Assembly: GCF_040839445.1 (NCBI RefSeq)
Contig: NZ_JBDPGJ010000002.1
Coordinates: 1,054,001 to 1,118,000, forward strand
DNA from: Aquibium pacificus
GTDB taxonomy: Bacteria; Pseudomonadota; Alphaproteobacteria; Rhizobiales; Rhizobiaceae
Direction of reading: 5' to 3'
Length of the DNA stretch: 64,000 nt
Under the pieces are notes generated by a model. That model saw nothing but the letters and a program-made list of their open reading frames with translations, did not search any database and was not told the origin of the DNA. Position numbers and translations under genes: made by a program. This document shows, one piece after another, positions 43,003 to 51,739 of this stretch; within the stretch, counting starts at the first letter, position 1, and each line of letters begins with the position of its first letter.

Positions 43003-43851
43003 TCACTTCTCGGTTTCGACGAGGCCGCGCACGAACCAGCGCTGCATGAGCACCACGACCAGGACCGGCGGAAGGATGGCCAGCATGCAGGTCACCATCA
43101 CCAGGTGCCATTCGGTATCGGCGTCGGCAAAGGAGATCATCTTGCGCAGTCCGATGACGATCGTGTTCATGTCGTTGCTGTTGGTCACCAGCAGCGGCCA
43201 CAGATATTGCGTCCATCCGTAGATGAAGAGGATCACGAACAGCGCCGCGATGTTGGTCCGCGACAGGGGAAGCAGGATGTCCTTGAAGAAGCGCCACGGA
43301 CCCGCCCCATCCACGCGCGCTGCCTCCAGTAGCTCGGCGGGGATCGTCATGAAGAACTGCCGGAACAAGAGCGTCGCGGTCGCCGAGGCGATCAGCGGCA
43401 GGATGAGCCCGGTATAGGTGTCGATCAGGTTCAGGTCGACCATCACCTTGTAGGTCGGCAGGATGCGCACCTCGACCGGCAGCATCAGCGTGATGAAGAT
43501 CGTCCAGAAGAAGAACATTCTGAGCGGAAACCGGAAGAAGACGATCGCGTAGGCGGACAGGATCGAGATCGCGATCTTCCCCACCGCGATGCCCAGCGCC
43601 ATGATGGTGCTGTTGATCAGCAGCCGGTCGACGCCCACGCCGCCAATCCGCCCTATGCCGCCGAACAGGGCGGCATAGTAGTTGTGGAAGAACTCGCCGC
43701 CCGGCAGCAGCGGCAATGGCGGCCGCAGGATCTCGCGCAGCGTCAGCGTCGAGGCGACGAAGGTGTAGTAGATCGGAAAGGCGACGATGAGGATCCCGAC
43801 GATCATCACCAGATGCGCCACGACGGTGCGGCTGCGCGATTGTCCGATCAT
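43003..43851 (-). CDS. ugpE: Glycerol-3-phosphate ABC transporter permease UgpE
   Basis: 282 residues, about six membrane helices. The EAA loop is ELLEAARVDGAGPWRFFKDILLP. N-terminal FPIYYTFVASTLTLREIL and the overall length match UgpE of the MalG-like permeases. It pairs with UgpA, whose gene ends 36 bp upstream. Confidence 0.92.
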   Translation of the reverse strand: MIGQSRSRTVVAHLVMIVGILIVAFPIYYTFVASTLTLREILRPPLPLLPGGEFFHNYYAALFGGIGRIGGVGVDRLLINSTIMALGIAVGKIAISILSAYAIVFFRFPLRMFFFWTIFITLMLPVEVRILPTYKVMVDLNLIDTYTGLILPLIASATATLLFRQFFMTIPAELLEAARVDGAGPWRFFKDILLPLSRTNIAALFVILFIYGWTQYLWPLLVTNSNDMNTIVIGLRKMISFADADTEWHLVMVTCMLAILPPVLVVVLMQRWFVRGLVETEK

Positions 43852-43887
43852 GGCGCCAGCCTTCCGCCGTGAAAGATCAGGCCGACG

Positions 43888-44772
43888 TCAGCCATAGTGA
43901 ACCCTCTTTTCCACGTAGCGGAACTGCACGGCCGTCAGCGCGATGACGATGATCATCAGGATGACGGATTGCGCCGCCGAACTGCCGAGCTGCAGGTTCA
44001 CGAAGCCATCGTTGTAGACCTTGTAGACCAGCGTCTCGGTGGCCTTGCCGGGTCCGCCGCCGGTCACGGCATGGATGATGCCGAACGTGTCGAAGAAGGC
44101 ATAGGTGGTGTTGATGACCAGCAGGAAGAAGGTGATCGGCGCGAGCAGGGGAAAGACGATGGTCCAGAAGCGCTTCGTCTCGCCGGCGCCGTCGATCGCG
44201 GCAGCCTCGATGAGCGTCCTCGGAATGGACTGGAGCCCGGCCACGAAGAACAGGAAGTTGTAGCTGATCTGCTTCCAGGCGGCTGCCGCGATGATCAGGA
44301 CCATGGCCTGGTTTCCGTTGAGCAGCGGATCCCAGTTGTAGCCCGTCGAGCGCAGCATGTAGGCGAAGGTTCCCATGGTCGGGTTGAACAGGAACAGCCA
44401 CAGCATCCCGGCGATCGCAGGCGCCACGGCATAAGGCCAGATCATCAGGGTGCGATAGAGTCCGCGGCCTTTGACGATCTGGTCGGCCATGGTCGCCAGT
44501 AGGAGGGCGATCGCCATGGCGCTGACGGCCGTGGCGACCGAGAAGATCACGGTCACCTCGAGCGAGTTGAGATAGCTCGGCTCGCTGAGTACGCGCCGGA
44601 AATTGGCAAGCCCAACGAAACGCGACTTCAGCCCGAACGGATCCTCGCGCAGCAACGACTGATAGAGCGCCTGCGCGGCCGGCCAGTAGAAGAACACGAG
44701 CGTGATGGCGAGCTGCGGCGCCAGGAGCAGGTAGGGCAGCAGACGGTGGGGAAACGTGCCGCGTGCCGTCAC
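43888..44772 (-). CDS. ugpA: Glycerol-3-phosphate ABC transporter permease UgpA
   Basis: 294 residues, six membrane helices, MalF-like. Hallmarks are LLPYLLLAPQLAITLVFFYWPA and YQSLLREDPFGLKSRFVGL near the N-terminus, and the EAA loop LIEAAAIDGAGETKRFWTIVFP. It forms the glycerol-3-phosphate channel with UgpE. A strong stem-loop separates it from ugpB. Confidence 0.93.
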   Translation of the reverse strand: MTARGTFPHRLLPYLLLAPQLAITLVFFYWPAAQALYQSLLREDPFGLKSRFVGLANFRRVLSEPSYLNSLEVTVIFSVATAVSAMAIALLLATMADQIVKGRGLYRTLMIWPYAVAPAIAGMLWLFLFNPTMGTFAYMLRSTGYNWDPLLNGNQAMVLIIAAAAWKQISYNFLFFVAGLQSIPRTLIEAAAIDGAGETKRFWTIVFPLLAPITFFLLVINTTYAFFDTFGIIHAVTGGGPGKATETLVYKVYNDGFVNLQLGSSAAQSVILMIIVIALTAVQFRYVEKRVHYG

Positions 44773-44786
44773 GGGCTATCCTTCGC

Positions 44787-44829
44787 AAAAAATCGACGCC
44801 CGCCCGCGCGGTTCGAACGCGCGGGCGGG
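44787..44829 (-). terminator. Strong stem-loop with T-run between ugpB and ugpA
   Basis: CCCGCCCGCGCG (44799-44810) pairs perfectly with CGCGCGGGCGGG (44818-44829). On the minus strand the 12-bp stem is followed a few bases later by a run of six T. It should terminate a large share of ugpB transcripts, keeping binding protein in excess over permeases. Confidence 0.75.
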
Positions 44830-44852
44830 GAGGGATCGGATGCCGGCTTCTG

Positions 44853-46163
44853 TTAGTTGCCGAGCGCCTGCTGGATGGCCACGTTGCCGCGCTCCACCGC
44901 GTTGTCGAGCGCCTGCTGCGCGGTCTGTTCGCCGGCGAGCATCTTCTCGAACTCCTCGTTCTCGATGTCGCGGACCTGCGGCATGTTGACGATGCGGATG
45001 CCCTTGGAGTTCGCCGTCGGCTCCTTGCCCATCATCTGCGTGATCGGAGTCTCGCGGCCCGGATTTTTCTCGTAGAAGCCCGAAGCCTTCGTCGCCTCGT
45101 AGGCCTCCATGGTCACCGGGAGATATCCCGACGCCTGGTGGAGACGCTGCTGGATCTCGGGCTGCGAGAGGAACTGGAAGAACGCCGAAACGCCTTCATA
45201 CTCGGCATCGTCATGGCCGGCGAAGACCCAGAGGCTGGCGCCGCCGGGAATGGTGTTCTGCGGCGCGCCTTCGAGGTCGGGATAGTAGGGCAGCTGGCCG
45301 ATGCCGTAGTTGATGCCCGACTTCACGACGTCGCCCAGGCCGCCGGAGGATTCCGTGAGGATTCCGCATTCGCCCGACAGGAAGAGTTGCTTGGCCTCGG
45401 AGGTGCGGCCGCCGTAGCGGAAGACTTCCTCCTTCGCCAGGTCGGCGATGTTCTGGAAGTGCCGCACGAAGGGCTCGGTGTTGAACGTCAGCTCGATGTC
45501 GGTGCTCGCCAGACCGTTCTCGTTGGTGGCGTATTGCAGGTTGTTCCACGCCGAGAAGTTCTCGAGCCCGATCCAGGTCAGCCAGGTCGACGTGTAGCCG
45601 CACGCCGCCGCGCCGCTTTCCTTGATCTTGCGGGCGGCATCGAACACCTCCGGCCAGGTCTTCGGCGGGTTGGCCGCATCGAGTCCGGCTTTCTCGAAGA
45701 TGTCCTTGTTGTAGTAGAGGATCGGCGAGGAGGAGTTGTAGGGGAATGAGAGCATCGTGCCGTCGGGCTTGGAGTAGTATGCGACGATGCCCGGCAGGTA
45801 CTTGCTCTTGTCGAACTCGCCGCCGCCCATGGACAGGATCTCGGCGACCGGCTTCACGGCACCCTCGGCCGCCATCATCACGCCGGTACCGACGTCGAAG
45901 ACCTGGATGATGTGGGGAGTCTGGTTGGCGCGGAACGCCGCGATGCCGGCGTTCAGTGTCTCGGGATAGGTGCCCTTGAACACGGGCGTGACCTTGTATT
46001 CGGACTGGCTCTCGTTGAACTCCTTCGACAGGGTCTCGACGACCTCGTTATTGGCACCCGTCATGGCGTGCCACCAGGAAATGTCCGTTACGGCTAGGGA
46101 AGGGACGGCGGAAAAGATCAGAAAGCCGGCTGACAAAGCCGCTGTCGTGGTGCGAAGAGACAT
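44853..46163 (-). CDS. ugpB: Glycerol-3-phosphate-binding periplasmic protein UgpB
   Basis: 436 residues. A signal peptide ends near SLA-VTD. The mature start ISWWHAMTGANNEVVETL and the internal YNSSSPILYYNKDIFEKAGLD and GGASLWVFAGHD segments are typical of UgpB. It binds glycerol-3-phosphate or glycerophosphodiesters. It is first in ugpBAEC. ugp is under PhoB control in many bacteria, but I found no good Pho box in the 230 bp upstream. Confidence 0.92.
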   Translation of the reverse strand: MSLRTTTAALSAGFLIFSAVPSLAVTDISWWHAMTGANNEVVETLSKEFNESQSEYKVTPVFKGTYPETLNAGIAAFRANQTPHIIQVFDVGTGVMMAAEGAVKPVAEILSMGGGEFDKSKYLPGIVAYYSKPDGTMLSFPYNSSSPILYYNKDIFEKAGLDAANPPKTWPEVFDAARKIKESGAAACGYTSTWLTWIGLENFSAWNNLQYATNENGLASTDIELTFNTEPFVRHFQNIADLAKEEVFRYGGRTSEAKQLFLSGECGILTESSGGLGDVVKSGINYGIGQLPYYPDLEGAPQNTIPGGASLWVFAGHDDAEYEGVSAFFQFLSQPEIQQRLHQASGYLPVTMEAYEATKASGFYEKNPGRETPITQMMGKEPTANSKGIRIVNMPQVRDIENEEFEKMLAGEQTAQQALDNAVERGNVAIQQALGN

Positions 46164-46394
46164 GTTTCACTCCCGATGTCTTCATTGGCGGAGGGGAATT
46201 CCGCGGATGGGAGTATCGTTCGTGTGCGACGCCGGGACAACAGTTTTGTTTCACTTCGATGACATTCGCCGACTGACGAAAAGGAAGCGAACGCCATAAC
46301 GATGCTGCGCCGCGCAAAACGTAGGAACGGCCGCTTGCCGTCGGTGCTGGCCAAAATCCCCGTCTGTGGATAAGCCGTACCGGAACGGGAAATC

Positions 46395-47653
46395 ATGATG
46401 ACGGACGTGATCGTCGTCGGCGCTGGGTTCGCCGGTCTTTCGGCTGCACGCGCGCTGGCGGAAAATGGTCTGCGCACGGTCGTGCTCGAGGCGCGCGGCC
46501 GCGTCGGTGGCCGCGTGGAATCGGCGGTGAACGCGCTCGGCGAGCGCTTCGATACGGGTGGCCAGTTCCTGTGCGACGACATGCCGGAGGTGATGGCCCT
46601 GGCGCGTCGCTACGGAAAGACGCTGGCGACGACCTCCTTCGAGGGCGAGGACGTCGCGCAGCCGCCGTTGCCGTCGCGGGAACTCGCCACGACCAGGCGG
46701 GGAGTGGTGGGACTGCGCGATCGGCTGAACGGAATCGAGCCCGCGGACGCCGCGATCGCCGGCCTCACCGTCGCCGACTGGCTGGCGAGGCAGCCGGAAA
46801 GTGCGGTTTTGAAAGCCGGCTTCCGTTCAATGATCGAGGGCCTCTGGTGCTATGCGCTGGAGGATATGCCGCTTTGGCACCTCGTCGAGACCGACCGGCG
46901 CATCACCAACGAGCAATCCGAGCTGCAGTACCAGATCGTGGAGACGATGCATTCGCTCGCCGAAGACCTTTCCATTGGCCTCGACATACGGCTGTGGCAT
47001 GCGGCCGCGGGCGTCGAGCATGTCGGCGAGACGGTAGTGGTTCGGTCCGGGCAGTCGGTCTTCGAGGCTCGCGCCGTGGTGCTTGCCGTGCCGCCGACGG
47101 CGGCGGCGCGGATCGCTTTCAGCCCTGCGCCTGCGCCGGATTTGCGCCGAGCGCTCGAAGCCTGGTCCTCGGGCAGCGTCGTCAAGGCGGTGATACGCTA
47201 CCGCCGCCGCTTCTGGCGCGAGGCGGGAAGGAGCGGCGTCGTGATGTGGCACGCCCCGACCGGGCTGTTCGCCTGCGACAGCAGCCCGGCCGACGACCGG
47301 CCGACCCTCTCCTTCTTCGCCGGCGGACCCGCCGCGCGGGGGATGAAGGGGCTGTCGGAAGAGCAGCTGAGAATGGACATTGCCGATCTGCTCGCCGCGG
47401 CACTGGGGCCAGAGGCCCACGCCCACGACGCCTTCAGCCTGCGTGGCTGGATGGCACCGGAGGATGGCGGCTATGGCGACGTGATCACGAATGTCGCTGC
47501 CCCGATGCCGAGACCGTGTTGCGCGCCGGCCTCCCGCGCATCCAGTTCGCCTTCTCGGAACTCTCGCCCAGCTTTCCCGGATATGTGGAAGGCGCCATCG
47601 TGGCGGGTCGGGCTTCGGCCGAGCGGGTGATGGCGCTCCTGGCGACGGCGTAA
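46395..47653 (+). pseudogene. Flavin amine oxidase gene with a C-terminal frameshift
   Basis: The gene encodes a flavin-containing amine oxidase: VIVVGAGFAGLSAARALAENG binds FAD, then VVLEARGRVGGRVES and YALEDMPLWHL. After GYGDVITNVAA the reading frame leaves the family consensus; one base later the other frame reads DAETVLRAGLPRIQFAFSEL, then PGYVEGAIVAGRASAERV, the expected FAD-contacting end, and stops at 47653. One missing base at the C4 run 47500-47503 explains this. As written the product would end at 47630 with an unrelated 30-residue tail lacking the terminal FAD motif. Either a real recent mutation or a sequencing error in the C run. Confidence 0.82.
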
Positions 47654-47669
47654 GCGGGGGTTCCTCCTG

Positions 47670-48326
47670 TCACTCGCTCATGTCGCGAAGGGTGTGCATC
47701 CTGACGATCTTCACCTTGCGCAGGCCGGGAAGGCGCACGATCCCCTTCTCCTTCAACCTGGAGAACACGCGTGACACGGTCTCGATGGTGAGGCCGAGAT
47801 AGTCGCCGATGTCGCTGCGCGACATCGGCAGGTCGATCTCCTCCAGGTCACCCTGGCGGGCCGCCATGTCGAGCAGGAAGGCCGCCACGCGTTCGGCGGC
47901 GTTCTGTCGGCCGAGCACCAGAAGATGCTCCTGGGCCCGAACGAGGCTCTGGAGGGCGAGCGGCAGGAGTTCGCGCGAGAAGTCGATGCCGGCGTGCGGG
48001 CGCATCACCCGGATGCCGGTCGCGCCGATCGCCTCGGCGAAGAAGTGGTGCGTCTTGTCGGCCTCGAAGCCGAAGACCTCGCCGGAAAGATGGAAGGCGG
48101 AGATCTGGCGGCGTCCGTCGGCCAGGAGGCGGTAGACGCGGACCGCGCCGAACTCGACCTGATAGAGGTCTCCCGCCTTCTCGCCCTGAGCGTAGATTTC
48201 AGAACCGGAGGAATAGAGCGTCGCCGGTTGCAAAGGCGATGCCGGCAGCAACGCCTCGAAGCCCGTTCCGGCGCCGGTGCCGAGGAGAGTGGCGCTACGG
48301 AATTCCATGGAGGTGTGTATCGTCAT
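47670..48326 (-). CDS. fixK: FixK-type Crp/Fnr transcriptional activator
   Basis: 218 residues from ATG 48326, preceded by GGGAG. A beta-roll sensor domain (residues 30-140) is followed by a winged helix (150-215) with recognition helix LGLTIETVSRVFSRLKEKG. The E-x2-SR pattern is that of FNR/FixK and predicts binding to TTGAT-N4-ATCAA. No cysteine occurs in the protein, so it cannot carry an FNR iron-sulphur cluster and must be controlled at the level of synthesis, by FixLJ. Perfect boxes of that type occur at 51716-51729 and 62120-62133. Confidence 0.9.
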   Translation of the reverse strand: MTIHTSMEFRSATLLGTGAGTGFEALLPASPLQPATLYSSGSEIYAQGEKAGDLYQVEFGAVRVYRLLADGRRQISAFHLSGEVFGFEADKTHHFFAEAIGATGIRVMRPHAGIDFSRELLPLALQSLVRAQEHLLVLGRQNAAERVAAFLLDMAARQGDLEEIDLPMSRSDIGDYLGLTIETVSRVFSRLKEKGIVRLPGLRKVKIVRMHTLRDMSE

Positions 48327-48407
48327 CGGTCGCTCCCGTTCTTGGTGTCGGGAGGAAACTCGCCCAATCCGCGCGCGGGCGAAATTCGGTTATGTCCCTA
48401 CGGATAA

Positions 48408-48791
48408 CTACGTAGTGAGGATCGAAGCCGAGATCTCGGGTACCACGGCGGAGACCGCCTCTATGAGCGCGGGACCGAGGAGTGGCTTGGGCAGCTGCCT
48501 GAGGGCGAAGCTTCCAGGCAGCATCGCCATCCTGTCCAGAAGCACCACCACCGGACGGGAGGAACCGGCTATCTCCGCAAGCCGGGAGAGGTTCTGTTCG
48601 CCACCTTCGATCGCGTCCTCGTCAACGATCGCGCAGGAGAAGTCTTCAGCTTGCGGTGCTGCGAAAACCGTCTCGAACCCCTTGTGCGAATCGACCTTGA
48701 ATCCTTCCGCCTCGAGCGTGAACTCGATCGATTTGCGCAGTTCCTCTCCGGGAACGACGACAAGGATCGTCTTGGGCGGCTGCAAGGACAT
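48408..48791 (-). CDS. Degenerate receiver-domain protein between fixK and fixJ
   Basis: 127 residues with a receiver-like fold: beta-1 TILVVVPGEELRKSI, a central CAIVDEDAIEG with Asp near the phosphorylation position, and a C-terminal QLPKPLLGPALIEAV with Lys. The acidic pair expected after beta-1 is missing (PGEE in place of DD/ED), so phosphorylation is doubtful. It lies between fixK and fixJ on the same strand. It could act as a phosphate-independent modulator of the FixLJ system; this is inference. Confidence 0.7.
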   Translation of the reverse strand: MSLQPPKTILVVVPGEELRKSIEFTLEAEGFKVDSHKGFETVFAAPQAEDFSCAIVDEDAIEGGEQNLSRLAEIAGSSRPVVVLLDRMAMLPGSFALRQLPKPLLGPALIEAVSAVVPEISASILTT

Positions 48792-48898
48792 TCTCCCGAA
48801 CGAGGACGGCGGCCGGAGGATCAGGCCATAACGCTCTCGGGTACGCTTGCAGTGAAAGAGACGCCTTGCGCGAAATCAAACCCGGCGTCGCTGACGGG

Positions 48899-49516
48899 CT
48901 ACTTCGATACGAATCCTGCGGCGAGCGCAATCCGCACCAGTTCGGGCAGGCTGCGGGCCTCCATCTTGGCCATGACGTTGGCGCGATGCACCTCGACGGT
49001 CCGGGGGCTGATGTCGAGATCGTAGGCGATCGTCTTGTTGGCGTGGCCCGCCACCACCCCCGACAGCACCTCGCGCTCGCGCTCGCTGAGTTGGGCGAGC
49101 CGCTCCAGGATCGCGTGGATGTCCTGGTCGCCCGCGTTCCGGTCCAGTTCCCGGGCGGCGCGTTCGATTGCCGCGATCAGGGTGTCGTCCTCGAACGGTT
49201 TCTCGATGAAGTCGAGAGCACCGGCTTTCATCGCTTCGACGGCCATCGGTACGTCCCCGTGGCCGGTGATCACGATGGACGGGATCCTGGCCGCAAGTTC
49301 CTTCAGCTTCCGGATCAGGTCGACGCCGCTGATGTCCGGCATGCGAAGGTCCGTCACCAGGCATCCGTTGCGGATCGTCGGCGCGGCCGCGAGGAAGGCG
49401 GTGGCCGAATCGTGCAGCCGCACCGCGAAGCCGGAAACGGTCAGCATGAAGGCCAGCGACTTGCGCACCGGTTCCTCGTCGTCGACGATGTGGACGATGT
49501 AGTCACCTCTCTCCAT
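48899..49516 (-). CDS. fixJ: Oxygen-responsive response regulator FixJ
   Basis: 205 residues from ATG 49516, overlapping the fixL 3' end by 14 bp. The receiver has VDDEEPVRKSLAFML, phospho-acceptor Asp56 (VTDLRMPDISG) and Lys in IEKPFED. The LuxR-type HTH reads LSEREREVLSGVVAGHANK then SPRTVEVHRANVMAKM, as in FixJ. Phosphorylated FixJ activates fixK under low oxygen. Confidence 0.93.
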   Translation of the reverse strand: MERGDYIVHIVDDEEPVRKSLAFMLTVSGFAVRLHDSATAFLAAAPTIRNGCLVTDLRMPDISGVDLIRKLKELAARIPSIVITGHGDVPMAVEAMKAGALDFIEKPFEDDTLIAAIERAARELDRNAGDQDIHAILERLAQLSEREREVLSGVVAGHANKTIAYDLDISPRTVEVHRANVMAKMEARSLPELVRIALAAGFVSK

Positions 49517-51014
49517 CGGTAGCCTCGCTTCGGATCGCCGGCAGGGTGAAGCGGAAGGTGGCTCCGCCGTCGGCGTTGCGGCTGGCCACCATCCGGCCGC
49601 CATGGGACTCTATGATTCGCTTCGAAATCGAAAGCCCGATGCCCATGCCGCCGGCCTTCGACGTGACGAAGGGCTGGAAAAGCCGCGCCGCGATCTCCTC
49701 CGATATGCCTGGCCCGGTGTCCGACACCTCCACGGCTGCCATGTCCCCGTCCGGCAAGGTTCGTATCGTCAGTTCGCGCCTCGTGCTGTCGCGCATGGCC
49801 TCCATCGCGTTGCGCATCAGGTTGATGAGCACCTGCTGGATCTGGACCCGGTCCGCAAGCACCATGTCGGCCCCCGGACGATAGTCGAAGACCGTTCGGA
49901 CACCGCGTTCGCGCGAGCCGACCAGCGCCAGCGCGCCGGCCTCCTCGACCATCTTGCGGATGTCTTCGGCGGTCTTTTCCGTCTCGCCGCGCATCACGAA
50001 TTCGCGCAGGTGCCGGATGATCTGTCCGGCGCGCAGCGACTGCCGGGAGATCTCCTCCAGGGCCTCGCGCATGCGGGAGGCCGTCTCGTCCCCGACATTG
50101 CGCAGCAGCCGGCTGCAACCTTGCGCATAATTGGCGATCGCCGAGAGCGGCTGGTTCAGTTCGTGCGCCAGCGTCGAGGCCATCTCGCCCAGTTCGTTCA
50201 GACGTGCCAGCCGCGCGAGTTCGCCCTGCACCTCCTGGAGGCGGGCTTCCGATTCTTCCCGCTCGGTCAGGTCGCGGATGAAGCCGGTGAAGTAGAGCCT
50301 GTCCTTGGCCTTCATCTCGCCGACCGCGAGCTTCATGGGGAACGTCGATCCGTCCTTCCTCCGGCCGACGACGACCCGGTCGATGCCGATGATCCGTCTC
50401 TCGCCGGTCATGAGGTAGCGATGCATGTAGCCGTCGTGCTCGCCGCGATAGGGTTCCGGCATCAGCACGCGCACGTTCTGGCCGATCACCTCGTCGGACC
50501 TGTAGCCGAACTGGCGGACGGCAGCCGAGTTGAACGACACGATCGTGCCGTCCTTCTCGATGACGACGGTGGCGTCGAGCACCGTGTCCAGGATCGACTT
50601 CAGATGCGCCTCCCGCTCTTCCAGCATCGCCTGGGTGCGGGCGGCGATGGTGCGGGCGCGGTGCACGCCCTCGCCGATCGCGATCGTCGCGAGACCCACC
50701 GCCGCGTAGATGGCGAGCTCGGTGGCGCCGATGGTCCCGGCGAGCGAGCCGAAGTACCAGGCACCGGCCAGCGAGAGCGCGAGCGAAAGGAGTGCCGGGC
50801 CGAGACCGCAGATGGTGGAGGCGATCAGAATTGCCGGAACGAACGGCGCGAAGACGGCGCCATGCTGCAGCAACCCATGGAGCAGATAGCGGATCACGAA
50901 GAGCGCCAGTACGGCGCCCGCCGCGACGGCGTAGGCGGTCACACCGCGGCATTCGGGGAGGAGCGTTCCGAACCTGTCACGCTCCACCGTGTCGGCGCCG
51001 GGGCTACCGTGCAT
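49503..51014 (-). CDS. fixL: Haem-PAS oxygen sensor histidine kinase FixL
   Basis: 503 residues. About four membrane helices fill residues 25-115. The haem PAS domain (130-255) shows FGYRSDEVIGQNVRVLMPEP, then the proximal haem-ligand region GEHDGYMHRY with His193, and RIIGIDRVVVGRRKDG with Arg213, equivalent to the His and the oxygen-state Arg of FixL. HisKA has STLAHELNQPL with His284; HATPase has INLMRNAMEAM, VSDTGPGIS and GGMGIGLSI. All catalytic features are present, so it should be a working oxygen sensor. It is cotranscribed with fixJ. Confidence 0.94.
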   Translation of the reverse strand: MHGSPGADTVERDRFGTLLPECRGVTAYAVAAGAVLALFVIRYLLHGLLQHGAVFAPFVPAILIASTICGLGPALLSLALSLAGAWYFGSLAGTIGATELAIYAAVGLATIAIGEGVHRARTIAARTQAMLEEREAHLKSILDTVLDATVVIEKDGTIVSFNSAAVRQFGYRSDEVIGQNVRVLMPEPYRGEHDGYMHRYLMTGERRIIGIDRVVVGRRKDGSTFPMKLAVGEMKAKDRLYFTGFIRDLTEREESEARLQEVQGELARLARLNELGEMASTLAHELNQPLSAIANYAQGCSRLLRNVGDETASRMREALEEISRQSLRAGQIIRHLREFVMRGETEKTAEDIRKMVEEAGALALVGSRERGVRTVFDYRPGADMVLADRVQIQQVLINLMRNAMEAMRDSTRRELTIRTLPDGDMAAVEVSDTGPGISEEIAARLFQPFVTSKAGGMGIGLSISKRIIESHGGRMVASRNADGGATFRFTLPAIRSEATDGER

Positions 51015-51277
51015 GGACCCGTCCGGCCGCAGGCTCGCCGTGCACGCGCACGGCTTTGCCGCGAACTCCCTCGGGAGACGCTTCGACGAAAGGCAGACTA
51101 ACGACCGGTATCAATGCGCAACCACTCCTCGATCTGCCAATACTCGCAACTTCCACCCGGCGTGGTCAATGATCCAGCGGGTGATCCCTGAAGAAGGCAG
51201 GTGTATCGGAGAAGATCGGTGGCACTGGCCCGGCAACCGCCCCAGTCGGCGGCTCCGGGCGGTGGCCCTAGGCTGCG
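51015..51277. other. Gap upstream of fixL with no recognised gene
   Basis: This 263-bp stretch must contain the fixL promoter. I see no perfect FixK box; only single ATCAA half-sites occur. No coding frame with a family resemblance was found. Confidence 0.4.
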
Positions 51278-51664
51278 CTAGGGCTTCTCGACGCGGGCCA
51301 CCCGATAGGTGTGCATGGCACCGCCGCTGCTGACGGAGATGTATTCGCCGGTCACGAAACGTTCCTCGCCGAGCCGGAAGCCCACCTCGTCGTCGCGGTC
51401 GCCCTCGGCATAGTCGAAGTACCACTGGCCGCCCGGCTTGCGGCGGAGCCGGCCGATGCGGTCGTCCGCGCCATGGCGGAAATGCCTCACCCGACAGGCG
51501 TCCTGGTGCTTCTTCCATTCGGCGGGGTCGAGGTGGCCTTCGGTTTCGAGAGGAACGAGGATGTCGTAGCCTTCCTCGCGGTCGCCGTCCGGATGTCCCT
51601 TTTCCCGCGCGAGCAGGAGGCGCACGTGGCGGAACTTCGGGGTGAGATCCTTCAACTGTGTCAT
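51278..51664 (-). CDS. Uncharacterised protein under a FixK box
   Basis: 128 residues, highly charged, soluble, with no signal or membrane segment. Motifs of note are FRHVRLLLAREKGHPDGDRE, HFRHGADDRIGRL and YDILVPLETEGHLDP. I do not recognise a named family. A perfect TTGAT-N4-ATCAA site is centred 58 bp upstream of the start, the right distance for FixK activation. It lies between fixL and the MgtC-like gene on the same strand. Confidence 0.7.
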   Translation of the reverse strand: MTQLKDLTPKFRHVRLLLAREKGHPDGDREEGYDILVPLETEGHLDPAEWKKHQDACRVRHFRHGADDRIGRLRRKPGGQWYFDYAEGDRDDEVGFRLGEERFVTGEYISVSSGGAMHTYRVARVEKP

Positions 51665-51715
51665 GGGTGGTTTCCTTTCCTGCCGCGACTGTTAGCGCGG
51701 GAGCAAAGCCGGGCC

Positions 51716-51729
51716 TTGATCGGAATCAA
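51716..51729. promoter_or_regulatory. Perfect FixK/anaerobox site
   Basis: TTGAT-CGGA-ATCAA is a perfect FNR/FixK palindrome. It is placed for class II activation of the 51278-51664 gene (start 51664). Confidence 0.85.
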
Positions 51730-51739
51730 GAATCGCCGA

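Noticed and set aside
46164..46394. Pho box upstream of ugpB
   Set aside because: ugp operons are often PhoB-controlled, but the best candidate (around ATGACAT near 46259) matches only one heptamer and the second half does not fit at 4-bp spacing.
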